Origin: an uncultured Collinsella sp.
Lineage (GTDB): Bacteria > Actinomycetota > Coriobacteriia > Coriobacteriales > Coriobacteriaceae
Assembly (NCBI GenBank): GCA_900755685.1
Contig: CAAEHI010000044.1
Span: 66,973 to 130,972 of the forward strand
Direction of reading: 5' to 3'
Length of the DNA stretch: 64,000 bases
A program made the position numbers and the translations under genes. The notes under the pieces were generated by a model, which saw only the letters and a program-made list of their open reading frames with translations, had not been told where the DNA came from and did no database searches. The first letter of the stretch is position 1, and each line of letters begins with the position of its first letter. Positions 8,936 through 20,905 of this stretch are shown one piece after another.

Positions 8936-10458
8936 TACTGGTCCCTCCTCCCTTGGTACATCGCCGCCTCGAGCACGTGATCTTGAGTTACCCGCTCACT
9001 TTCGGCGACATCAGCGATGGTGCGGGCGATACGCACCAGGCGCACGATGCCGCGCCCCGTGAGATGCGTGCGTTTCGACAGGCCAAGCACGCATTTCTCG
9101 GCGGCCTCGTCGAGCGCAAAGGTCGACACGACGCCGTCAATGGAGCGTGACTCATCGTCCTCGGCCTCGGCATCCGCATCATCCATACGGGACTCGCGCC
9201 AGGCGCGAAAGGCGCGTCCATGCACCACGTAGTCACGCAGCTCGGCCGACGACATGCCCTCCGCGCCCTCGATAATCACCTGAGGATCGGGCCGGGTCAC
9301 ATCAATCATCATGTCGATACGGTCGGCCAAAGGACCGCGCAACTTGGACCGGTAGCGCTCGACCATCGAAGCCGAGCAGCGGCAGGGCACCTCACGATCG
9401 CCCAAAAAACCGCAGGGACAGGGATTGCTCGCGGCAAGCAGCTGAAAGCGCGACGGGAAGGTAAAAGCGCCGTCGACGCGCACAATCTTGACGTAGCCGC
9501 GCTCGATGGGCTGGCGTAGCGTCTGCAAAACGCCGGTGGGAAACTCGGCGAGCTCGTCCAAAAAGAGCACGCCGCCATGCGCCAAGCTGATCTCGCCCGG
9601 GTGCACCGGACGACCGCCGCCGATAAGGCCCGCAGTCGAGATGCTGTGGTGCGGGCTTCGAAACGGCCGATGACCTGCAAGCAGGCCATCGATGTTCTCA
9701 CCCAAGACCGAATGGATACACAACGCCTCCTGCTGATCCTCGACGGAAAGCTCAGGCAAGATCCCCGTCATGCGGCGTGCAAGCATGGTCTTGCCCGATC
9801 CCGGAGAGCCGATCATGAGTAAACCGAGCTCCCCTGCCGCCGCAAGCGCCATGCCGCGCTTGGCAACCTCCTGCCCCAGCACGTCGGCATAGTCGAGCTC
9901 AGGTTCAAAAGTGGCCTCTAGCACTTCAGAATCCAGATAATGCCGCGCGGCATCGCCCATACCCTGGGCAATCTGAGACAGGTGATCGATAAATCCGCAG
10001 TCCACACCCGCGAGCGGCACATGCTGGTCGGACCTGCCGGCGATAAAGGAGAGCCCCATGTCGCGTGCCAGCAGCTGAAACGCTACCTCGCCCTTGACGG
10101 GCAGCACCGTACCGTCCAGGCCAAGCTCGCCGGCGATAAGGCAGCGATCGAGGTTATCGCGGGGAATCTGCCCATCGGCAGCCAGCACGGCGATGGCTAT
10201 CGGCAGGTCAAAACCACTGCCGGTTTTGCGGATATCACCGGGCGCCAGGTTGACGGTAATACCCGAGCGCGGAATCTCAAAGCCCGCCGAGCGCATGGCG
10301 CACCGGATACGCCCGCGCGACTCCATCACCTCCATGCTGGGGATGCCGAGCATCTGGATACCCGGAACGCCACCGGCAAGCGAGACCTCGACGGTGACGG
10401 GAATCGCCTCGACACCGCGGATACAGGCCGCGTGAACGGCAAATGTCTCGTACGCCAT
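8935..10458 (-). CDS. comM: YifB/ComM family Mg-chelatase-like AAA+ ATPase
   Basis: Hexameric helicase-like ATPase that promotes branch migration of transforming DNA. The product is 507 residues from the ATG at 10458, which overlaps the yraN stop (ATGA). The N-terminal Lon-protease-like domain (IQMLGIPSMEVMESRGRIR) is followed by Walker A GSPGSGKT near residue 215 and Walker B VLFLDE. A Cys-containing NPCPCGFLGD segment and a C-terminal Mg-chelatase domain come next. An acidic Asp/Glu-rich insertion lies near residue 430. Open frame continues 66 codons upstream but is the shadow of yraN. Confidence 0.94.
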   Translation of the reverse strand: MAYETFAVHAACIRGVEAIPVTVEVSLAGGVPGIQMLGIPSMEVMESRGRIRCAMRSAGFEIPRSGITVNLAPGDIRKTGSGFDLPIAIAVLAADGQIPRDNLDRCLIAGELGLDGTVLPVKGEVAFQLLARDMGLSFIAGRSDQHVPLAGVDCGFIDHLSQIAQGMGDAARHYLDSEVLEATFEPELDYADVLGQEVAKRGMALAAAGELGLLMIGSPGSGKTMLARRMTGILPELSVEDQQEALCIHSVLGENIDGLLAGHRPFRSPHHSISTAGLIGGGRPVHPGEISLAHGGVLFLDELAEFPTGVLQTLRQPIERGYVKIVRVDGAFTFPSRFQLLAASNPCPCGFLGDREVPCRCSASMVERYRSKLRGPLADRIDMMIDVTRPDPQVIIEGAEGMSSAELRDYVVHGRAFRAWRESRMDDADAEAEDDESRSIDGVVSTFALDEAAEKCVLGLSKRTHLTGRGIVRLVRIARTIADVAESERVTQDHVLEAAMYQGRRDQ

Positions 10459-10943
10459 CACGACACCTGCCAATCGAACGCGTTGTACTGGTGCTCGATC
10501 TCGGCGATATGCCCGTCGCGGATGGTGACGCCCACGGCATCGAAGCGAATCGCCTTGAGCGGATAATGCTCCATGAGATAGCAACTTGCGATGCGGCGGT
10601 AGCGGCGTTGCTTTTGGGCGTCCACGGCCTCCTCGGGAAAGACCCGCGTGTTGCAATCCAGCGCAACGCGTCTGGTCTTGACCTCGGCCATCACCACGAC
10701 ATCGTCGAGCTCATCGAGCAGCACCAGATCGGCCTCGCCCTCGGTGCAACGATAACCCTGCTCCAGCAAGGTGTAGCCGCGCTCGTTAAAGTAGTCGATG
10801 GTGATCAGCTCGCCTAGCATGCCCAGCTCGCGGGGACTGAGTCCCTTGATAAACTCGGGCGTCATCGCCCCACAGTCGAGCTCGCCGTTTTCCCAACGCT
10901 CCTTGAGCTGCTGCGTCTTGCTCTTTTTGCTTGCGGCACTCAT
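10458..10943 (-). CDS. yraN: YraN family (UPF0102) endonuclease-like protein
   Basis: Restriction-endonuclease-fold protein of unknown physiological role, usually between rnhB and comM/dprA. The 161 residues contain LGELITIDYFNERGYTLLE, then EGEADLVLLDE and VMAEVKTRR, giving the acidic and E-x-K nuclease-type residues. The ATG at 10943 has GGAAAGGAG seven bases upstream. Compared with the usual family start at LGxxGE, there is an unusual charged extension of about 40 residues (SKKSKTQQLKERWENGELD...). It heads the operon yraN-comM-dprA-trmFO-xerC-like. The 100 or so bp upstream show no convincing promoter. Confidence 0.9.
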   Translation of the reverse strand: MSAASKKSKTQQLKERWENGELDCGAMTPEFIKGLSPRELGMLGELITIDYFNERGYTLLEQGYRCTEGEADLVLLDELDDVVVMAEVKTRRVALDCNTRVFPEEAVDAQKQRRYRRIASCYLMEHYPLKAIRFDAVGVTIRDGHIAEIEHQYNAFDWQVS

Positions 10944-11041
10944 GGGGTCTCCTTTCCCGCACACTGCATTGCCCCGATGATGAGGGCACCTTTCATGCGG
11001 GTAAGTACCGGAAGCAAACCAAAAGCTGACCAAATGCCGAC

Positions 11042-11082
11042 AAAAAACGGGCCGTACGCAGCAATGCTGCTGCATACGGCCC
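11042..11082 (-). terminator. Intrinsic terminator after rnhB
   Basis: GGGCCGTA pairs with TACGGCCC and the stem extends through CAGCA/TGCTG. On the minus strand it is followed by six T residues (plus-strand A run at 11042-11047). It lies 50 bp past the rnhB stop and separates it from yraN. Confidence 0.85.
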
Positions 11083-11132
11083 GCTACCAGCAGGTTTATA
11101 AAACCACAGAGGTCCCTGTCTCCACAATTGGC

Positions 11133-11921
11133 CTAGAAAAGGCGCTCAGTCTGCAGAAAGTTTCCGCAAAAGCTCACGCGGTGCAGCGGACAAAGTCCAT
11201 GTTTGCGAATGGCCTCGATGTGCTCGGGGCTCGCATAGCCCTTCGACTCGGCCAGATGGTACTCGGGGTACTCGGCGTCGTACTCGACCATCATCTCGTC
11301 ACGCGTGACCTTGGCCATGATGGACGCTGCGGCGATGCAGGCGATCTTGGCATCGCCTTTCACCACATCGCGCTCGTTAGGAACAGCGCCCAAGGGGTTG
11401 CCATCCATGAGGACGCAGTCGGGTTCAAGTCCCGTATCGGCCACGGCGCCCGCAACGGCGGTACGGATAGCACGGGCCATGCCCATCTCATCGATATCCT
11501 TAGGCGCGATATGGCAAAAACCGATCGCCGTCGCCACCTCGGCAATCTTCACTGAGAGCAACTCGCGGCGCGCCGGCGTGAGCTTTTTGGAATCGTTGAT
11601 GCCCCAGACGCGCGGCTCCATGGGAAGGCACACGGCACACACGGTTAAGGGACCCGCTACCGAGCCGCGGCCCACCTCGTCGACACCAACGACCACCCCA
11701 TCGCCGCCAAGCTCATGCATAAGCTCGTACATGTCATTGACGCGCTCGCGCTCGGCAAGTTCCTTAGCATGGCGTTTGAGGGCGCGTTCACAAGCCTTGA
11801 TCACCTGCTGGCGCGGGTCCTCGCGATAATGCTCCACGAGGGCGGGGATCTCCTCAAACGTTGCGCTCGCTAGCTCTCCGGCAACCTGCGATGCCGAAAC
11901 CGAGCTCGTCATATTGGCCAT
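11133..11921 (-). CDS. rnhB: Ribonuclease HII
   Basis: Removes ribonucleotides and RNA primers from DNA-RNA hybrids. The product is 262 residues from the ATG at 11921, seven bases after AGGAGG. The catalytic DEDD residues are represented by GVDEVGRGSVAGP near residue 85, NDSKKLT, and the LMDGN and KGDAKIACIAAASI segments. The first 75 or so residues are a helical, charged extension not found in minimal RNase HII, seen in Firmicute-like RnhB proteins. The start codon lies only 29 bp past the rplS terminator, so expression relies on read-through or an unseen promoter. Confidence 0.95.
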   Translation of the reverse strand: MANMTSSVSASQVAGELASATFEEIPALVEHYREDPRQQVIKACERALKRHAKELAERERVNDMYELMHELGGDGVVVGVDEVGRGSVAGPLTVCAVCLPMEPRVWGINDSKKLTPARRELLSVKIAEVATAIGFCHIAPKDIDEMGMARAIRTAVAGAVADTGLEPDCVLMDGNPLGAVPNERDVVKGDAKIACIAAASIMAKVTRDEMMVEYDAEYPEYHLAESKGYASPEHIEAIRKHGLCPLHRVSFCGNFLQTERLF

Positions 11922-11949
11922 ACCAGGCCCTCCTTGCATGCAAATCAGA

Positions 11950-11980
11950 TAAAAAGAAGGGCCACCCGAAGGTGACCCTT
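11950..11980 (-). terminator. Strong intrinsic terminator after rplS
   Basis: AAGGGTCACC and GGTGGCCCTT form a 10-bp stem (one G-T pair) closed by a TTCG tetraloop, followed by CTTTTTAT on the minus strand. It ends the monocistronic rplS transcript 34 bp after its stop. Confidence 0.9.
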
Positions 11981-12014
11981 GTGTCCAAACGAGTGGACAG
12001 ACGCTGCGATCTAC

Positions 12015-12356
12015 TTAGCGCTTCTCGGGGATGCGAGCAGCCTTGCCCACCTTGTCGCGGAGGTAGTACAGCTTGGCGCGACGGACGCGACCATGACGAA
12101 CGACCTCGAGCTTGGCGATCTTGGGGCTGTGAAGCGGGAAGGTACGCTCAACACCGACACCGAAGGACATCTTGCGGACGGTGAAGGTCTCGCGGGCACC
12201 GGCGCCGGCCATGCGGATGACGTCGCCCTGGAAGACCTGGATGCGCTCGCGGTCGCCTTCCTTAATGCGGTAGTGAACCTTGACGTTGTCGGCGACGCGA
12301 ACCTGAGGAATGTCCTCGCGGATCTGCTGACGCTCGATTGCGCGGATGTAATCCAT
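12015..12356 (-). CDS. rplS: 50S ribosomal protein L19
   Basis: Large-subunit protein at the 30S-50S interface. The 113 residues carry the family signature [19 protein letters not shown] near the C-terminus and the earlier VFQGDVI and PLHSPKI segments. The ATG at 12356 was chosen over a TTG two codons upstream, because AAGGA is six bases away and the protein then begins MDYIRAIE. It stands alone between its own promoter and a strong terminator, not in the rpsP-rimM-trmD operon where it sits in many bacteria. Confidence 0.97.
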   Translation of the reverse strand: MDYIRAIERQQIREDIPQVRVADNVKVHYRIKEGDRERIQVFQGDVIRMAGAGARETFTVRKMSFGVGVERTFPLHSPKIAKLEVVRHGRVRRAKLYYLRDKVGKAARIPEKR

Positions 12357-12380
12357 GTGCAATTCCTTACTCTTCTAGAG

Positions 12381-12453
12381 GTGCCGTACCACTCTGGCCG
12401 GCACGTAGTTGAACAAACGTATTCGAGTATACACGCGCGGGTTTCTGCTGCAA
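12381..12453 (-). promoter_or_regulatory. rplS promoter and short leader hairpin
   Basis: On the minus strand TTGCAG (12448-12453) is separated by 16 bp from TATACT (12426-12431). The predicted leader of about 63 nt contains a GTGCCG/CGGCAC hairpin at 12381-12404. This could be a small regulatory element but is too simple to name. Confidence 0.65.
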
Positions 12454-12499
12454 GAACAATTTTTTACGCAGACAAAAAGACAAAACCCGCACATGATAA

Positions 12500-12527
12500 C
12501 CGTCCGCCTCACGAATGAGACGGACGG
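12500..12527 (-). terminator. Hairpin after ppdK, probable terminator
   Basis: A 12-bp near-perfect stem (CCGTCCGTCTCA with TGAGGCGGACGG, 4-nt loop) lies 39 bp after the ppdK stop. The downstream minus-strand sequence is only weakly U-rich (TTATCATG), so termination may be inefficient or factor-assisted. Confidence 0.6.
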
Positions 12528-12566
12528 CATGAGGGGGGGCTACGTTAGGCGTCTGAACCCAAAACG

Positions 12567-15317
<2,751 letters not shown>

Positions 15318-15392
15318 GATACTTCCCCTTTCATGCACTTACGCGCACGACCGTGGTAACGAATCGACCCGCCAAATGCGGGCCGTGAGGGA

Positions 15393-15421
15393 ACTATACG
15401 GCGGGTTTTGAGCGGGCTTAA
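15393..15421 (-). promoter_or_regulatory. Possible ppdK promoter
   Basis: The minus strand shows TTAAGC, 17 bp, then TATAGT, giving a start about 70 nt before the ppdK GTG. The -10 is good and the -35 is weak. The rest of the 249-bp gap between ppsR and ppdK shows no gene. Confidence 0.4.
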
Positions 15422-15566
15422 GCAGAGGATGCGCGGTTTGGTAAACGTGCTAAAACTGGCGGTAAACGGTAGGTAAAGGTGGTTACCTTATGAAGATACC
15501 ACTGTAAGAAAGTGCAGGTCAGATGCGATATTTTTGCTAAATCGCTTTATCAAAATGCTGCTACTA

Positions 15567-16433
15567 TTAGGCTCGACGGGCGGCGCGGCGGGCACGGGCT
15601 TCTTGGATTTCCTCCAAGTGGCTAATGATCTCGGCAGCGCTTTCCTCGATGGCCTTGCCGTCGGTACGCACCACAAAGCAGCCTAGGCGCTTCATGAGCG
15701 CACGGGCTTCCTCGAGCTCGCTGTGCACGCTCTCAGGCTCGGCATAGGAGCCGGCAACGGCACGAGCGTAGTCATCGCCCAAGCGGCTATCGCGAATTTC
15801 GGAAATCACATCGACGGTCGAAATCAGGCCGAACAGGCGCATCGGGTCGACCTCGTAAATCGACTTGGGCGGCTCCATGCCATGCGCCAGTGGGACATTG
15901 GCGACCTTGTAGCCCTGATAGGCCAAATACATCGACAGCGGCGTCTTGGACGTGCGCGATACGCCCAGCAGCACGATATCGGCACCCGACAGATCGTCGC
16001 AGCCGCGCCCGTCATCGTGCTCAACGAAATACTCCATGGCCTCGATACGATGGAAATAGCGGTCATCGGTCTTGTGAATCACGCCCGCAACGCCCTTGGG
16101 CGGCACACCGATGAGCGACGACAGCACGGCGAGCGTCGGGCCGATCAGGTCGACCGAACGGATATGCAGCATGCCCAGGTAATCGAGCACACGGGCGCGA
16201 AGCGCCGGATCGACAATGGTGTGGAACACGGCAATATCGCGATGATCGGCATCGACGCGCGGACCCACAAACGACTTGACCTGCTCCACCGAGTTCACCT
16301 TGGGCAGGCGCAAGAGACGAAAAGCCCCTTCATCAAATTGCCCGGACGCCGCAAGCACCACCTCACAAGCGGTATCACCGAGCGAGTCGGAGATAACGAT
16401 AACGGTGGGACGAGCGGTGACCGGGCAATCCAT
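15567..16433 (-). CDS. ppsR: Pyruvate, phosphate dikinase regulatory protein (DUF299 kinase/phosphorylase)
   Basis: Bifunctional ADP-dependent kinase and Pi-dependent phosphorylase that inactivates and reactivates PPDK by modifying a Thr beside the catalytic His. The 288 residues begin with VIVISDSLGDTA and carry the P-loop-like GVSRTSKTPLSMYLA motif near residue 153, both diagnostic for the family. ATG start at 16433 behind AAGGAG. It lies 34 bp after glyS and 250 bp before its target ppdK. It is probably cotranscribed with glyQ-glyS, while ppdK has its own promoter. Confidence 0.94.
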   Translation of the reverse strand: MDCPVTARPTVIVISDSLGDTACEVVLAASGQFDEGAFRLLRLPKVNSVEQVKSFVGPRVDADHRDIAVFHTIVDPALRARVLDYLGMLHIRSVDLIGPTLAVLSSLIGVPPKGVAGVIHKTDDRYFHRIEAMEYFVEHDDGRGCDDLSGADIVLLGVSRTSKTPLSMYLAYQGYKVANVPLAHGMEPPKSIYEVDPMRLFGLISTVDVISEIRDSRLGDDYARAVAGSYAEPESVHSELEEARALMKRLGCFVVRTDGKAIEESAAEIISHLEEIQEARARRAARRA

Positions 16434-16467
16434 GCGGGGCTCCTTTTGCGCTTATGCGCAGGCTGGC

Positions 16468-18564
16468 TTACTTTTTGCGAGCAAGCTCACCGATGTTTGC
16501 GATGCCGGAGAAAACGGCCTCGAAGCGGTTGAGCAGCTTAAGGCGATTATCGCGAAGCTGCTCGTCCTTGTCCATGACCATGACCTCGTCGAAGAAGCGG
16601 TCGATGGGGGCGCGCAGGGCGGCAAGGGCGGCAAATGCGGCCGGGTAATCCTCGGCAGCAAGGGCGGCGTCGACAGCGGTCTGAGCAGCCTCGGAGGCAT
16701 CGGCAAGCGCGAGCTCGACCTCGCCCATCAGGGCGCGGTCGTACTCCGCGCCCAGCTCGGGCTTGGAGATGTGCGCGGCGCGGGCATAGGCGGTCGCCAG
16801 GTTATCGAACGTCTCGGCGTCGTTCTTGCGGGCCTCGTCGAGGGCGGCGCAGCGGGCGAAGAAGACGGACGGGGCGATGATGTGCACCGCGGAGACGGCG
16901 GCAACGGTATCGGCAGGAATCTTCTCGTCGCGGGCCATGCTCACCAGGCGGCCGTGGAAGAAGTCACGAACCTGCTGGGCGACCTCGCCGGCGTCGAACT
17001 CAATGCCCTGCTCACTGTAGAGCTCGAGAGCGAAGTCGATGAGCGACGTGGGGTCGATCGGCAGGCGGTCGCGCAGGATGTTGATGATGCCGATAGCGGC
17101 ACGACGCAGCGCATAGGGGTCCGAAGAGCCGGTCGGGGGCTCGCCGATGGCAAAGATACCGGCGATGGTATCGAGCTTGTCGGCACAGGCCACGATGCAG
17201 CCAGCGGTGCCCTCGGGCAGCTCGTCACCGGCAAAGCGGGGACGATAGTGATCGCGAATGGCGTGGGCGACCTCGTCGTTCTCCCCCATCGCGGTCGCGT
17301 AATAACCGCCCATCACGCCCTGCTGGCTCGTGAACTCGACGACGGCGTTGGACACCAGGTCGGCCTTGCACAGGTGCGCGGCACGGCCGGCGTCGGCTGC
17401 CAGATGAGCACCCAGGTGTGCCTCGCGGGCAATAGCGAGCGCGAGCTGCTCGATGCGCTCGGACTTAGCGAGCACGCTACCGAGCTTCTCCTGGAAGGCA
17501 ACCTTGGCCAGACGCTCACGGAACTCGTCGAGGGAGATCTTCAGGTCCTCCTCGTAGAAGAACTTTGCGTCGTCCAGACGGGCGCGCACGACGCGCTCGT
17601 TGCCGTCGATCACGCGCTCGGCGTTCTCGGGCTTGCTGTTGGAGACGACCACGAACTCACGCGTGAGCTTGCCCTCGCCGTCATAGATCGGGAAGTAGCG
17701 CTGGTTGGTGAGCATAGACTCGCAGATGATCTCGTGCGGCACCTTGAGGAACTCCTCATCGAAGGTACCGACGAGCACCGTCGGCCACTCGCAGAGGTTG
17801 ATGACCTCCTCAAAGACCTTCTTGGGCGTATCGACGTGGCAGCCGGGGCGCGCAGCCTCGACCTCGGCGATACCGGCAAGGATGGCCTCGCGACGGCGCT
17901 CGGCAGAAAGCACGCCGGCGTCCTCGAGCACCTGCTCGTAGACGGCGGGGCTGGCGACCACATGGTCACCGGGGCCAAGCACGCGATGACCACGCGTGGT
18001 GTTGCCACTCGTCATGTCGGCAAACGACACGGGCACAACGTCCTCGCCCAGAAGGCAGCAGATCCAGCGGACCGGACGAACAAAGGTCGCATGCTCGTGA
18101 CCCCAGCGCTGGCTGCGGTAGTTGGGCCACTGCAGGCCAGCGATAGTCTTCTCGCACAGAGCGGTCAGAATCGGCGTAGCCGGTGCGGAGGGAATGTTCT
18201 TCTCGGCGAACACATACTCGCGACCGTCAGTATCCTCGCGACGGGCCAGGTCCTCGGCAGCCACACCGCACTTGCGGGCAAAGCCCTGGGCGGCCTTGGT
18301 GGCGTTACCGTCAGCGTCGAAGGCAATGTTGGCCGCGGGGCCACGCTTGACCTCGTGAACCTCATCGGTCGCGGTGGCGACGTCGGCAACGAGTGCAGCC
18401 AGGCGACGCGGACTCGAGATCACGCGGACCTCGCCGTGGGCCAGACCGGCCTCGTCGAGACCCTTGGCGATCAGGGTGCCAAGCTGCTTGACGGCATTGT
18501 TCAGCGGTGCAGAGGGCATTTCCTCCGTACCGATCTCAAACAGGAAATCCTTAGCGTCTGCCAT
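16468..18564 (-). CDS. glyS: Glycine-tRNA ligase beta subunit
   Basis: Beta subunit of the bacterial alpha2beta2 glycyl-tRNA synthetase, responsible for most tRNA contacts. At 698 residues it is a normal length. It begins FLFEIGTEEMPSAPL, the conserved N-terminus. It contains an HD-like central domain (DKLDTIAGIFAIGEPPTGSSDPYALRR split over the middle) and a C-terminal DALR-like anticodon-binding region ending FDEVMVMDKDEQLRDNRL. The start is 3 bp from the glyQ stop. Confidence 0.97.
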   Translation of the reverse strand: MADAKDFLFEIGTEEMPSAPLNNAVKQLGTLIAKGLDEAGLAHGEVRVISSPRRLAALVADVATATDEVHEVKRGPAANIAFDADGNATKAAQGFARKCGVAAEDLARREDTDGREYVFAEKNIPSAPATPILTALCEKTIAGLQWPNYRSQRWGHEHATFVRPVRWICCLLGEDVVPVSFADMTSGNTTRGHRVLGPGDHVVASPAVYEQVLEDAGVLSAERRREAILAGIAEVEAARPGCHVDTPKKVFEEVINLCEWPTVLVGTFDEEFLKVPHEIICESMLTNQRYFPIYDGEGKLTREFVVVSNSKPENAERVIDGNERVVRARLDDAKFFYEEDLKISLDEFRERLAKVAFQEKLGSVLAKSERIEQLALAIAREAHLGAHLAADAGRAAHLCKADLVSNAVVEFTSQQGVMGGYYATAMGENDEVAHAIRDHYRPRFAGDELPEGTAGCIVACADKLDTIAGIFAIGEPPTGSSDPYALRRAAIGIINILRDRLPIDPTSLIDFALELYSEQGIEFDAGEVAQQVRDFFHGRLVSMARDEKIPADTVAAVSAVHIIAPSVFFARCAALDEARKNDAETFDNLATAYARAAHISKPELGAEYDRALMGEVELALADASEAAQTAVDAALAAEDYPAAFAALAALRAPIDRFFDEVMVMDKDEQLRDNRLKLLNRFEAVFSGIANIGELARKK

Positions 18565-18567
18565 GGC

Positions 18568-19479
18568 TTACGCCACCTCGCCTTCCTGGTCGGCATTCTC
18601 GTTGACTCCGGCGACCTCGGCCATGTAGGCCTCGCAGCACGCCTTGGCGACGGCGCGGACGCGCAGGATGTAGTTGGCACGCTCGACCGCGGACAGCGCG
18701 CCACGGGCATCGAGCAGGTTGAAGGCGTGGCTGCACTTCATGACGCAGTCGTACGCCGGCAGCGGCAGCTTGCGCTCCAGACAGGAGTGGCACTCGGCCT
18801 CGTAGTCGTCAAACTTCTGACGCATCATCTCGACGTTGGCAACCTCAAAGTTGTAGGCGCTGAACTCGCGCTCGTTCTCGAGGAACACGTCACCATAGGT
18901 CATGGGCGTGCCGTCGGGCAGGTAGCTCCACACCAGGTCGTAGACCGAGTTGACGCCCTGGGCGTACATGGCGATACGCTCCAGGCCATAGGTGATCTCG
19001 ACGGGCACGGGGTCGACCTCGATGCCGCCCACCTGCTGGAAGTACGTAAACTGCGTGACCTCCATGCCGTTGAGCCAGACCTCCCAGCCAAGACCCCAGG
19101 CGCCGAGCGTCGGGCTCTCCCAGTCGTCCTCGACAAAGCGGACGTCATGGTCGTTGGGGTCCAGACCGATAGCGGCAAGAGACCCCAGGTAGAGCTCCTG
19201 GGCGTTGACCGGCGAGGGCTTGATGAGCACCTGGAACTGATAGTAGTGCTGCATGCGGTTGGGGTTTTCGCCGTAGCGGCCGTCGGCAGGACGGCGGCAG
19301 GGCTGCGCATAGCAGGTGCGCCACTCGGCGGGACCGAGCGAGCGCAGCGTGGTCGCGGTGTGGAAGGTACCGGCACCGACCTCGGAGTCATAGGGCTGCA
19401 TAATGACGCAGCCCTGCTCGCCCCAGTACTGCTGGAGGCGCAGGATGATGTCTTGGAAGGAAAGCGATGAAGCGTTCAT
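18568..19479 (-). CDS. glyQ: Glycine-tRNA ligase alpha subunit
   Basis: Catalytic class II alpha subunit of heterotetrameric glycyl-tRNA synthetase. The 303 residues contain the conserved [18 protein letters not shown] start, [16 protein letters not shown], and the [20 protein letters not shown] region of the active site. ATG at 19479. It heads glyQ-glyS-ppsR. The 59-bp gap to lepB contains a TATAGT-like -10 element but no clear -35, so its promoter is unresolved. Confidence 0.97.
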   Translation of the reverse strand: MNASSLSFQDIILRLQQYWGEQGCVIMQPYDSEVGAGTFHTATTLRSLGPAEWRTCYAQPCRRPADGRYGENPNRMQHYYQFQVLIKPSPVNAQELYLGSLAAIGLDPNDHDVRFVEDDWESPTLGAWGLGWEVWLNGMEVTQFTYFQQVGGIEVDPVPVEITYGLERIAMYAQGVNSVYDLVWSYLPDGTPMTYGDVFLENEREFSAYNFEVANVEMMRQKFDDYEAECHSCLERKLPLPAYDCVMKCSHAFNLLDARGALSAVERANYILRVRAVAKACCEAYMAEVAGVNENADQEGEVA

Positions 19480-19538
19480 GCCTCTAATATCCCCTCGTCG
19501 AAACGATTACACGGTTAGGTACTGTACTATAGCGGTTT

Positions 19539-20156
19539 TTAGTCGATAGCGCCGATGCGGTTGAGCGGCCAGTAGCGAACGAGTGCCACGGCCATTAAAT
19601 CGGAGCGGTCGACCGGCCCAAAATAGCGGGAGTCGGCTGAGTTCTCTCGGTTGTCGCCCATCACCCACACACACCCGTCGGGGACGGTGTAGGGATAGCT
19701 CACCTGAGCGCCGGGCGCTTGAACCGAAAGCGGCCAGCTCATGCCCGCCGTATAGTCCTCGTCGAGCGCCTGGCCGTCAACGACCACCTTGCCGTCCTGC
19801 AGGTCGACCGTCTGGCCGGCCGTGGCAATAACGCGCTTGACAAGAACATCATGCTCGGAGGTGCCATCGGGGTTGTGAAACACCACGATATCGCCCTGCT
19901 TGACGGGCTGACCGAGCTCGAGGCTCACCTTTTGCGCCAGGATCTGGTCGCCAATCTCGATTGTGTCCTCCATAGAGCCGGTGGGCACCACAAAGGGCTC
20001 GACCACAAAGGTGCGGATCAGGAAGGTGGCGGCGAGCGCGATTAGAATGACCAAAACCCATTCCAAGGCGCCCCGCAAAGTGAAAACGGACCTCTCGCCA
20101 AAATCATGTTCAAGATGAACTCGTTGGCGGCCTTTATTGTCCTCTATGTTATTCAC
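19539..20156 (-). CDS. lepB: Signal peptidase I
   Basis: Membrane serine protease that removes signal peptides from Sec-exported proteins. One N-terminal transmembrane helix (LEWVLVILIALAATFLI) precedes the catalytic Ser in PTGSMEDTI and the Lys of the dyad in LVKRVIATAG. The GDNRENSADSRYFGPV signature follows near the C-terminus. The start is uncertain: GTG at 20156 overlaps trmD by 8 bp and gives 205 residues, while GTG at 20189 would give 216 with a longer overlap. It is the last gene of rpsP-khpA-rimM-trmD-lepB. Confidence 0.94.
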   Translation of the reverse strand: MNNIEDNKGRQRVHLEHDFGERSVFTLRGALEWVLVILIALAATFLIRTFVVEPFVVPTGSMEDTIEIGDQILAQKVSLELGQPVKQGDIVVFHNPDGTSEHDVLVKRVIATAGQTVDLQDGKVVVDGQALDEDYTAGMSWPLSVQAPGAQVSYPYTVPDGCVWVMGDNRENSADSRYFGPVDRSDLMAVALVRYWPLNRIGAID

Positions 20157-20895
20157 CTCTTCCAGAAAGCAAATCCTGCGCGTAAGCACGCTCCTCGGGC
20201 GTGAGCCGCGCTGTCTCGATCAGGTCGGGACGCCAGCGGCAGGTGCGCTCGATGGCATTCTTACGGCGCCAGGCATCGACCTTGGCGTGATCGCCGCTCA
20301 CAAGCACCGGCGGCACGCCCTCGCCGTTGAACTCGGCGGGGCGGGTGTACTGCGCGTACTCGAGCAGTCCTCCGTCCTCGGCGGTCGAGAACGACTCGTC
20401 CACATTGCTCATCTCGTCGCCCAGGGCGCCGGGAATCAGGCGTACGACGGCATCGGCAACGACCATAGCGGGAAGCTCGCCGCCCGTAAGCACGTAGTCG
20501 CCGATCGACAGACGCTCATCGGCATACGCATACGCGCGCTCGTCGACGCCCTCGTAGCGACTGCACACAAACAGCAGGCGCTCACTTTTGAGCAGGCGCT
20601 CGGCCACATGCTGCGTAAAGGGCTCGCCACAGGGGGTGAAGAACACAACCGTGGGCTTGGGACCCTCTGCGCTAATGGCCTCGATGGCCTCTGCGATAGG
20701 CTCGACCTTCATGAGCATGCCCTGCCCGCCGCCGTACGGCTCGTCATCGACGGTACGATGGCGGTCGTGCGTCCAGTCGCGCAGGTTATACGCCTTAAAA
20801 TCAAAAAGGCCGGCCTTGCGGGCGCGGCCCAAAATCGATGTGGACATGACGGGCTCAAACATCTCGGGAAAGACCGAAAGGGTCTCGATCAGCAT
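20149..20895 (-). CDS. trmD: tRNA (guanine-N1)-methyltransferase
   Basis: SAM-dependent m1G37 methyltransferase that prevents +1 frameshifting. The 248-residue SPOUT/trefoil-knot protein has the AdoMet-binding SIGDYVLTGGELPAMV segment and the YGGGQGMLMKVEP segment. The RYEGVDERA motif precedes the knot. The ATG at 20895 has GGAGGA four bases upstream. It follows rimM by 10 bp, matching the classical rpsP-rimM-trmD operon. Confidence 0.97.
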   Translation of the reverse strand: MLIETLSVFPEMFEPVMSTSILGRARKAGLFDFKAYNLRDWTHDRHRTVDDEPYGGGQGMLMKVEPIAEAIEAISAEGPKPTVVFFTPCGEPFTQHVAERLLKSERLLFVCSRYEGVDERAYAYADERLSIGDYVLTGGELPAMVVADAVVRLIPGALGDEMSNVDESFSTAEDGGLLEYAQYTRPAEFNGEGVPPVLVSGDHAKVDAWRRKNAIERTCRWRPDLIETARLTPEERAYAQDLLSGRGE

Positions 20896-20905
20896 GTTGT
20901 CCTCC

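Noticed and set aside
16276..19470. A 1064-codon open frame on the plus strand
   Set aside because: It lies exactly antisense to glyS and glyQ, whose products are unmistakable. Its composition (Gly/Val/Leu/His rich, no domain) is typical of the mirror frame in GC-rich DNA.
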